A stretch of 64,000 nt of DNA from Amaurobius ferox (taxonomy: Eukaryota; Arthropoda; Arachnida; Araneae; Amaurobiidae), in contig OX578153.1 of the NCBI GenBank assembly GCA_951213105.1, positions 58,264,520 through 58,328,519 on the forward strand, read 5' to 3'. This document shows, piece by piece, positions 56,384 through 64,000 of this stretch. Both the position numbers and the translations under genes were made by a program. The first letter of the stretch is position 1. Every line of letters starts with the position of its first letter. The notes beneath the pieces were generated by a model. That model searched no databases. It was not told the DNA's origin and saw only the letters and a program-made list of their open reading frames with translations.

Positions 56384-56871
56384 AAAAAGTCGATCAAAAA
56401 AGAAAGGAATGACAGAATATGGGGAATTTAAAAATAAAAAAATAATAATAATAAATATCGAATCGAGTGGAGTACCAAAAAATCGGACACCGAAACTAAG
56501 AGAAAAACAGCATTTTTTTTTTTAAATTATTTTCTCAGTCACTGGAGAGAAATGGGAGAAGAAGAAAATATTCATTTTTTTTTTTTATTTTGGAAAGTAA
56601 TGGAAGAAAGAAATTAAAAAAGTTATTTGGAGACAAACCCAAACCTTAACCCAAACACAGAAAAATATCACGGACACTTCAGGTTAATTACAAAAAGTGA
56701 GAAAGGTTTATAAACGATAGAAAAAAAAAATCGTGACGACTGAATAAAACGCGAGTTGTTATACGTGAAAACTTTTACTTAGACAAATAGAACAATAAAT
56801 TATTCGTTAATAAATTTGAGAATGATGAATCTGACATACAACTTGATTTGGGATGAGACATGATATTTTAA
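56384..56871. other. Spacer, A-rich, nothing recognised
   Basis: A-rich with several T/A homopolymers; no gene. Confidence 0.4.
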
Positions 56872-57105
56872 CTATCTACAACTAAAATAATAAAACTTCT
56901 CGTACTCAAAAAAGACTTGAAATGATTGATTTGTTACAAAAAGAAATAGTTCATGAGATGAGCAATAGATGGCGATGTGTGCCTGCAAAGGTGTATGTAG
57001 ACACCGCCATCTATCGAGTATCTCGCGAATTATTTCTCTCAGAAGCAAATCAATCATTTATGTTTTTAAGCAGGATTAGTTTTAGTATTTTAATTGCAGT
57101 TCAGA
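56872..57105. repeat. Foldback element / long imperfect hairpin
   Basis: An inverted repeat centred near 56990. Matching arm words are ATGATTGATTTG, AAAAGAAATA, GAGAT and ATAGATGGCG on the left, with CGCCATCTAT, ATCTC, ATTTCTCT and CAAATCAATCAT on the right. Outer arms (CTAAAATAATAAAACTT versus TTAGTTTTAGTATTTTA) also match loosely. Arms of about 100 bp and a ~30-bp loop. The two strands encode near-identical short peptides as a by-product. Possibly a MITE; no target duplication verified. Confidence 0.8.
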
Positions 57106-57814
57106 AAATTCATACTTGTACAATTTGCAACGTTTGGCTGTACACGGAGCTAATTCTGAATCTGTAAATAAGACCGCTATGTGTGATAAACATATATACA
57201 CACAGTTTTTTAATTTTTTTTTTACACATTTGGAGAAAATCGGATTTTTTAAACTGTTTTTAGTTAGCATTCGCAATAGCTATTCTACCTATTTAGTATA
57301 AACATTTTAGCGTTTCTCTTAACGACTAAAGTCTTTATATTTTTTATAACTCTCAGATTTCATCTGGAGATACCCTGATCATACTATGCTATTTACATTA
57401 AAAACATTTTTTTAAAAAACTGTTTCTATCAATTACCGTTTTGACAAACAAAATCTGGTGAAAATAATTTGCCTAGTCATTCCCTAAGTGCTGGCATAAA
57501 TTTTATGAGTCAAAGAATTACGAACATGGCGAACGGAACTAATGACTTTACATTTATAGTCACATAGAACATATTATTCATTAATAAACTTGAGAGTGTT
57601 CAATCTGCATACAATCTGAACCTTAATTTGTGTTGAAACATAATACTTTTTCCCATTCATTTTGATTTTATTATTCTCATTCAGGTATCCCAAAGAATAG
57701 CAGTTTCGATGATGTTATGTTACAGGATTAAAATATAAAATTCCATAATTTGTTTAAAATAGCTATTTTTTTTTTCAATTTTATCTAGATCAGTGGTTAC
57801 TCCACTTTTCCTTC
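57106..57814. other. Spacer, nothing recognised
   Basis: AT-rich; no gene or known repeat seen. Confidence 0.4.
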
Positions 57815-57897
57815 TTCAACCATGAGCGTCTGATCTACCCGAAGGTGTAAGGTAACCTTCGGTGTAAAGTAAGGTAACGCTCGGCCGTCCAAACAGG
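57815..57897 (-). mobile_element. SINE tail fragment
   Basis: Its complement reads TTTGGACGGCCGAGCGTTACC, then ACCTTACACCTTCGGGTAGA and TCAGACGCTCATGG. This is a worn SINE tail with an internal duplication of the GGTGTAAGGTAAC word. Confidence 0.6.
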
Positions 57898-58011
57898 TGT
57901 TTGATTCGTGATCAGGGATGCTTGAAATGTGCTCTCCCGTCGAAAACTCAAATTCGAATTTTCGACCCCGTCACTATACTTTCCTTATACATTATGCATA
58001 TAAGGAAAGTA
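57898..58011 (+). repeat. Family A terminal fragment
   Basis: TTCGTGATCAGGGATGCTTG to the hairpin end TATAAGGAAAGT. Only the last ~110 bp of A are present, directly after a SINE tail. Confidence 0.85.
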
Positions 58012-58821
58012 AAAATGAAAAAGGTAGACAGGGTTGACAGCGAGGTTTAAACTGGTGCATTTCCATAATATTTTATCTGGAGATTTTGAAAATAATTATG
58101 GAAATGTTACAGTGATTTGATTACTAAATTGATTAAAAATTTGAGAGTAAAACAAATTATTAAAAAAATAAAAATAAAACAATTGATTAAATTAAAAGAA
58201 AAACAAAAGCTAACTAAAGAGACATTTTTAACTTACATGATAGGAAATCTATGACGCGCAGTAAACTATACCGTCTGAGCGGATGATCGAACATTTTTGG
58301 GTGATTATATGCATTGTTACAAAACAAATATGCATAGATAGTATCAGTATCACATTTTAAAAATTAGTGTGTATAGTATTTTTAAAAATTAGTATGCATC
58401 ACTGTTTAAAAATTAGTGTGCACCACCTTTAAAAATTCCCCCTTTGATAGCATCCTGCGCTCCTGGCAGAAAAAGCTAAATAACAAATTCATAAACATAC
58501 CAAATGCAATAATACTTTTATGATTTCCGATCAGGTATATGATTGAATTGTTTCTATTCATACACACGTGGGAGAAAACACACAATTGTGACTGAATGTT
58601 CTAATTTCAGAATTTTCGTACTTTTTTCTGTCATATTGCATGATAGCTATATCAGATTTTTTATGATCATATTATTTTAACATTGTGAAAATTTATTTTG
58701 TCGGAATTGTGTTCAAACCCCAATCACTTGTAATGGTATTAAAATGTTCCACATTAGGTGGCCTTTAATTAAACTAACAATTTTTCCTGGGGGGGGGGGG
58801 GGGTGTTGAGACTCCTTGACC
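58012..58821. other. Spacer with ~27-bp repeats and a G-run
   Basis: Near 58350-58435 the word TTTAAAAATTAGTGTG(T/C)A recurs four times at 25-30-bp spacing. A run of about 14 G lies at 58791-58803, just before the tRNA-headed SINE. No gene. Confidence 0.6.
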
Positions 58822-59171
58822 CACAGGGCGCTGTAGTCCAGTGGTTAGCGTGCGGGAATTGCATTTGGTAGTCCCGAGTTCGATTCCCTCCGCTGCCAAA
58901 ACGGCCGCCGTGTTCACACGGAGTACGATCACGTTAAACATATGCTTCCGAGAGGTTGGTGGCAGGAAAAGGAGGATACGGTCCTTGTGTTTGCCTCCCC
59001 ACTGGGTTCCGGTTTAAATTGGGTGGCTCTTCCCGGCCGTCCAAACAGTTACCTTACACCCATCTGGTACCGGCCGTCCAAATAGTTACTCAAGTCCTCA
59101 GGATGAATCGGACGGTCTGGGTCTTCAACACTTTTCTGGTAGGTCGGACGGTCTGGATCTCAACAACAACC
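58822..59171 (+). mobile_element. tRNA-headed SINE
   Basis: A tRNA-like head with an A-box (TAGTCCAGTGG, about 58834-58844) and a B-box (GAGTTCGATTCC, 58876-58887) drives pol III. The body starts GCCGCCGTGTTCACACGGAG and includes CGAGAGGTTGGTGGCAGG and TTAAATTGGGTGGCTCTTCC, the same order as the 5S-headed SINE. The tail is compound: two tail modules (CGGACGGTCTGGGTCTTCAA and CGGACGGTCTGGATCTCAAC) ending in CAA repeats. A possible worn target duplication is CCTTGACCCAC / CCTTGGACTCAC. Confidence 0.92.
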
Positions 59172-59449
59172 CTTGGACTCACCGTAAATACGCCCATGTT
59201 TATAGGATAATTTAACGAAATATTGCCTGGCGATATTTCGTTCGAGATTGATGAATATATCATCAAAATAGCAAAAATGGGAAAAAATTTACAAAAATGA
59301 TTCAAATTTTCAAAAATGTTGATTACAAAAATGAAGTCAATTGGCTGCTTCAAAATAGTTATGCATGTTGTCATCCAAAAAATCGCCAAATGTACATTTA
59401 CACGATAGAAACATTGTGCCATGGATCTTACATATCATGTTTTCACTCT
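59172..59449. other. Spacer, possibly worn family A
   Basis: Some words resemble A in reverse (GCCAAATGTACATTT). Not enough to call. Confidence 0.4.
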
Positions 59450-59503
59450 GAAGGATGTAAATTCATTGCATTATATAGTCATCTACTGTCCACATCAGAT
59501 TTT
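59450..59503 (-). repeat. Family A 5' tip fragment
   Basis: TGTAAATTCATTGCATTATA to GTCCACATCAGATTT, the inverted A start with a small deletion. Confidence 0.75.
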
Positions 59504-60249
59504 TTTCATTGGCAACATCTCATCTGCGCGTGAATGCTTTGGTCTAAATTGTTCATTTTTCTCATATTTCAATGAATTTTCCCAACCGATGTTTCTGGCA
59601 GAATTTTAAATCCAAACACTTTTATCCTCGTGCTCAAAATATTTAAATATTTCTGTAACAGCGAACAGAAATATTTAAATATTTCAAACACATTCTTAGA
59701 AAAATGTCCACCCTTTTGTTGAAAGACGAAAATACATTTCTTTGAATTTATTTAGAAATGGGCGAAAATTTTAAAAATAACAAAATAATCGTCTTTCCCA
59801 GAAAATGATGTGATGTTGAAAGGAAATGATCTACAAATGTGAACTACCGTTTCCCTGAAAACCGCATATTTCTGGACGCGAGACGTTCCAGGTAGGAGAA
59901 ATATTATTCCTGGAAATATTGATTTGCAACATTATGTAAACTTTCCACGAAATGAATTTATATATATTTTCAGTATGGAAGTCGTTAATACAGGTTCTGA
60001 ATTTATAAGTTATATCATTTATTATCTAATTAATGCTTCAATAAACTGCAATTTTTGGATATTGAAAATTTTATCACTGTTGACATTTATCACTGTTGAC
60101 ATGTTAAAAATTATTGTTAGTTCCAGTAAAATATTCGTATGTCCTAATAGATCTTATGTGATATACCTCAAAGTTATTTTACAAACGTAAATACTATTTT
60201 GGAAATACTAATCTTTACATATTCACACACACACACATATATATATATA
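59504..60249. other. Spacer, nothing recognised
   Basis: AT-rich; a short CA/TA tract at 60224-60250 precedes the Tc1-like element. Confidence 0.4.
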
Positions 60250-61445
60250 TATTCACTCTTTTGCAAAAAAAAACGAAGAACCATGAAGAAAGTGACTGTT
60301 TTTATTGAAATTTTATATGCCTATAGCTCCTACAAAGGTAATGAAATGTTTACAAAATCAAGGTCGCAGGACTCATCAATGGTTAGCAATTTCATATTAA
60401 ATTTTCAAATCAGTAGTTGGTAAACCCCCCTTGGCGACAATGCATGCTTGTATACGTCTAGGAGTGATAGAGTTTCCTAATGTCATCCTGCGATATATTC
60501 TGCCAGGCATTCCTCAATTGTTGCTCCAGATCTGCTACATATCGGGCGGCCTAGTATGCCCCATACATGCTCAATTGGCAAAAGGTCTGGTGATCTTGCT
60601 GACCAAGAAACAGTATTAACATCACGGAGACAGTTCACAGATATGATAGCCGTATGTGGCGTGGCATTATCTTGTTGGTAAATGACCCTAGGAAAACGTG
60701 CCATGAAGGGTAACGCAAACGGTCGAAGCATTTCATCAACATTTCGTTGAACTGTTAAAGTTGTACGCAGGATGACTAGGGACGACCGGCTGTCGTAAGA
60801 GATAGCACCCCACACCATCACACCAGGGGTAATGGCTGTGTGTCTGTATAAAACAAAGGCGGATTGGGACCGCTGGCCCTGGCGCCTCCACACACGTACC
60901 CGATGGTCATCTGCTGAAGACTTAAGCTTGATTCATCGCTGAACACTATGCGATGCCAATCTGCTGGCAACCATGAAGCTTGACTACGACACCACTCCAA
61001 ACGACTCTATCGATGCTGTGGGGTTATGGGCAGACGTCTTGAAGACCGCCGTGAGCGTAACCCCACCATACCCAAGCGCCGTGAGATGGTGGAAAGTACC
61101 ACTGGTGGTATGGAAGAGGTTGTATAACGTTGGATGGAGAACACTGATGTCGTTGGGCCAGTTCCGGCCTGTTGAATAATCACCCGATCTTGTCTCGCAT
61201 TTATGCACCTTTGCCTTCCAGAGCCTTCATTCCGCCGATGAGTTCCTTGCAGCAACCATTGCTACACAACAGTGTCCGTTCAGTACAGGTGGTGGCCTAT
61301 TGATCGGTATAACCAGCCACACACATCCCGATTATACGACCGATAAAGCCTTCGGCAACGTCGTAACGCCACTATTGGTTGAGTCTTCACGGAGCTGCAA
61401 CGCCGATAAAGAGCAAAATAAACCGTCCACATTTTTAACTTGTTT
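60250..61445 (-). mobile_element. Tc1-like transposon, dead
   Basis: About 1.2 kb, GC-richer than its flanks, coding on the minus strand. TA-rich sequence lies on both sides, which suits TA-targeted insertion, but I could not confirm terminal inverted repeats, so the boundaries are approximate. Confidence 0.75.
60483..61260 (-). pseudogene. Tc1-like transposase, frameshifted
   Basis: Reading down: a worn DNA-binding part (RQRCINARQDRVIIQQ, then STISRRLGMVGLRSRRSSRR, LPITPQHR), an in-frame stop at 61007-61009, LEWCRSQASWLPADWHRIVF then SDES with the first catalytic D, a frameshift near 60925, ITPGVMVWGAISYDSRS, QQDNATPH with the second D, and SPDLLPIEHVW with the E. D to E spacing is 32 residues here; the usual Tc1 value is 34, so two residues seem lost. 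Cut-and-paste transposase, inactive. Confidence 0.9.
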
Positions 61446-61555
61446 CATAGGATGCTAGTTACGCGGTAGAAACGAACGCTATGACCGAATACTATATACT
61501 ACTAATATACTACTAATATATATACTATATATTAGTAAAATAGAATAATTACCAA
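61446..61555. other. TA-rich junction
   Basis: Repeated ATATACTACTAATATA words. Confidence 0.5.
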
Positions 61556-61835
61556 TTCCAAGTATTTACGAAAAATTAAAACAATAAATTCTCCAAAGCA
61601 GTTAAAACGACTACCATGCCAAAAACTGAAATAAATAGCGCTGATTTAAATTGAAGGTTAATTAGACTAGATTCTTCATCAAGTCTGAGTATCTAACCCT
61701 AATTGACCCAAACAAATTCTTGTTTCAAATATGGCAATTGTAAAGTACTATAAACGCCATAAACTCAGACTACAAGCGTTAATAGAGGAAAAATTGAAAA
61801 ATTATTAAGAAATCAAGTATTACCGTGAACTATGA
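61556..61835 (+). repeat. Family C dispersed repeat, copy 2
   Basis: Counterpart of 13476-13790 in the same order: GTTAATTAGACTAGATTC, TCAAGTCTGAGTATCTAA, ACAAGCGTTAATAGAGG. Confidence 0.65.
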
Positions 61836-61842
61836 GGCTGAT

Positions 61843-61869
61843 ATATATAAATATATATATATATATATG

Positions 61870-61962
<93 letters not shown>
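61843..61962. repeat. (TA)n/(TG)n compound microsatellite
   Basis: TA runs with a GTGTGTGTGTG insert at 61915-61928. Confidence 0.95.
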
Positions 61963-62339
61963 AATAGTTTGAAAATCCAATGATAGAATAGAGAGAAGTT
62001 GTAACTCAAAAATCCTAACTTTAAAACCTAAATCTAATCTCTCCTAACCTAAATCTGAATGGCAACAGGGAAATATTTTGTTTATCATTAATACGAGGTG
62101 GGTAAGTAGTAATTTTCAAAGAACAATAGTTTAATACATTTTGTATTTTCTATTATATTATATTTTTTAATTTTAATGGTATTTGCAATTTTTGGATGTT
62201 GTTGAAAGCAAAATAACCTTTAAATAGATAGATTAACAGCCCGATAAAGCGCGATTTTCGGGGAGGGGGAATATCTCATCCCCGCGTTCTAATTTTACCA
62301 CGGTATATTGGATTGCAGTGCACTGATGATCCTATGCAT
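61963..62339. other. Spacer, nothing recognised
   Basis: AT-rich with a CTAACCTAAATCTGAAT patch; no gene. Confidence 0.4.
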
Positions 62340-62699
62340 ATGTAGTATATTATACTGCAAGTATTGTGACAGGGTCAAAATTTCGAATTGGAGTTTCCGA
62401 CGGAAAAGCACGTTTCAAGCATCCTTGAATCCGAATTGGATATTTTTGAGGGTATGCCTCTTGATTTTAAATACAATCACATGTTCGGAAGGTCCCCAAA
62501 TAAAGTATTAAATAATCATTAAAAAAGTTTAACCACAAATAATGTAAGTAAAATATTAATTTTTATTCGTTGGAAAACAAATGACACACTCATTCTTCCT
62601 TAAATGTAATGTTAGGGACACAACAACAACAAAAACAACAACAAATAACACAAACTTCAGAATGCTAGCCTGAACCGTTCGCGAGATTTTGCATGTTTT

Positions 62700-62758
<59 letters not shown>

Positions 62759-62945
62759 TGCATGTCATTTAAAATTAACTGTCTTTAAATGCGCTCACTT
62801 TTCATATACAATTATCGTTTAATATGCTGACTTCCGTATGCAATATTTTGCAACAAATTCGGTAGCGTCATTCCTTTCTATTTAGTTCGTTCCATTCGCG
62901 AAAGAAGGTACTTTAAATAATAATTTTGAATTTTTAAGCCCCAAA
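62340..62945 (-). repeat. Diverged family A copy, minus
   Basis: Recognised by AAGTATTGTGACAGGGTC, GCACGTTTCAAGCATCC, GCTAGCCTGAACCGTTCG and TTAGTTCGTTCCATTCGCG. The usual TG tract is replaced or displaced, and a TA run sits at 62704-62755. It faces the copy at 63268. Confidence 0.75.
62704..62755. repeat. (TA)n microsatellite
   Basis: Pure TA run inside the worn A copy. Confidence 0.95.
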
Positions 62946-63267
62946 ACTGGACTCTTTTCTTACAAATGGATGAGATAATTATACAAAACAGCAGTCATTT
63001 CTTCACTCGCTATACTGACTTAGAATAAGACAAATCGTCAGAGAATTATTTACATCCCAGACGAATTGAAATAAAATATTTCGTCTCTGCCGCTCTCATC
63101 ATGAAATAATTCTTCGCTGACATGAAATAATTCTTCGTCTTTTCTAGTGTGTGGCCAGCTTTAATCACCAATTTTGATTTCAAATGCTTTTATATTAGAC
63201 ACAAATAAGGATGCAAACATGCGACTAAATTTTCAGAATATAAATACACATGAAAACATATAATAAA

Positions 63268-64000
63268 AATCTGATGTGGACAACACATGACTTTCCTTAT
63301 ATAATGCAATGAATTTACTACTTTTACAGTAAAAAAAATCTGATGTGGGCAACACATGACTTTCCTTATACAATGCAATGAATTTACTACTTTTACAGTA
63401 AAAAAATGGGTTTTTCTTGTATATAATTATATTCTTCCAAGATATTGAATTTTCGTCGATTAGTCGTCATTTTCATTGATTTAGCGTCATTTTTATCCAT
63501 TTGGGGAGATTTTCATTAATTTGGCAACATTTAAAAAAGTCGCTAAGTTGGCAGCATTTCGCCGAATTCGTCACCAAAATCTCGCCAAGCGTTACGGACG
63601 GAGAAATACGTTATTGTTTCTCAGATAAATGACTATTTGCGTTCAAATACAAAAGTATTATTCAACGTATCTTTTCTCATGAATGGAACGAGCTAGATCC
63701 ACGGGAATGATGTCACCCAATTTATCGCATGATATTACATATGAAAAGTGAACATGTTTCTCAACAGTTAATATATTTTTTTAATCTATGGGATTTTTTG
63801 TTAAATGTGTTTGAAAAATATCCAATATCTCGAGAACGGTTCATGCTAGCGTTCTAAAGTTTATGTCAATCGTTTTCTAAGGAAAGATTACACAAGAAAT
63901 GTCTATTTGTGTAACTTTGAGTGTAACTTAGAGGTTTTGATTTTTTGATGATTTTTTCAAAATTTCACTCGAAAATTTAGTGGGGTTCTGAACATTCGAT
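63268..64000 (+). mobile_element. Family A element, cut by window end, duplicated 5' tip
   Basis: Starts TCTGATGTGGACAACACATG; a second start TCTGATGTGGGCAACACATG follows about 69 bp later, so the first ~69 bp are duplicated in tandem. It then continues with the normal body (GTCGTCATTTTCATTGATTT, TCTCGCCAAGCGTTACGG, TCTCGAGAACGGTTCATGC) to the window edge before the microsatellite and hairpin. Confidence 0.85.

Noticed and set aside
58831..58905. tRNA gene
   Set aside because: A and B boxes are good but the acceptor stem and clover-leaf do not close, and SINE sequence continues without a terminator.

Overview
The window is repeat-dense, AT-rich eukaryotic nuclear DNA, most likely from an arthropod. 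A spider or other arachnid is my guess, because two LINE fragments look like arachnid retroelements; that is inference, not proof. I found no host protein gene, no free-standing tRNA or rRNA gene and no CRISPR array. Almost every protein-like stretch belongs to a transposable element, and most are broken.

Layout. 1-2.7 kb: inverted copies of a short non-autonomous family (called A here). 3.6-12.7 kb: a head-to-tail run of a second family (B, built from ~150-bp subunits), carrying a 5'-truncated SINE and a complete but dead hAT transposon (8857-11629) inserted at a B/B junction. 12.7-13.4 kb: a gutted mariner-like element. 14.3-14.9 kb: a reverse-transcriptase fragment. 15-20 kb: families G, H and A. 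20.1-21.4 kb: a 591-bp tandem duplication carrying a 5S-rRNA-headed SINE. 22.6-24.2 kb: a complete B copy. 25-29 kb: fragments of E, F and H. 29.16-33.58 kb: a LINE with an open ORF1 and a decayed ORF2 (RT, RNase H, zinc knuckle), inside an F element. 35-41.7 kb: a run of family E copies, three of them complete and head to tail, one holding a 38-bp minisatellite. 41.7-44.8 kb: an inverted B dimer split by a solo LTR. 45.4-49 kb: two LINE 3' ends on the minus strand. 49-52 kb: E and F copies. 52.1-54.3 kb: a Penelope-like fragment with a GIY-YIG-like end, then a jockey-like RT. 54.3-58 kb: TG-rich repeats, A ends and a hairpin element. 58.8-59.2 kb: a tRNA-headed SINE sharing its body with the 5S-headed one. 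60.3-61.4 kb: a dead Tc1-like transposon. 62.3-64 kb: another inverted pair of A copies.

Two observations stand out. First, families A, E and F share one terminal plan: a 5' subterminal motif repeated in inverted form in a 3' terminal hairpin. The motif differs between families but pairs within each, and E copies sit head to tail. This resembles rolling-circle HINE/Helentron-type elements. Second, one SINE body carries two alternative pol III heads (5S and tRNA) in the same window, as in composite vertebrate SINEs.

Family letters A-I are labels used only in this report. Limits: boundaries of degenerate repeats are by eye and may be off by tens of bases. No database comparison was possible.
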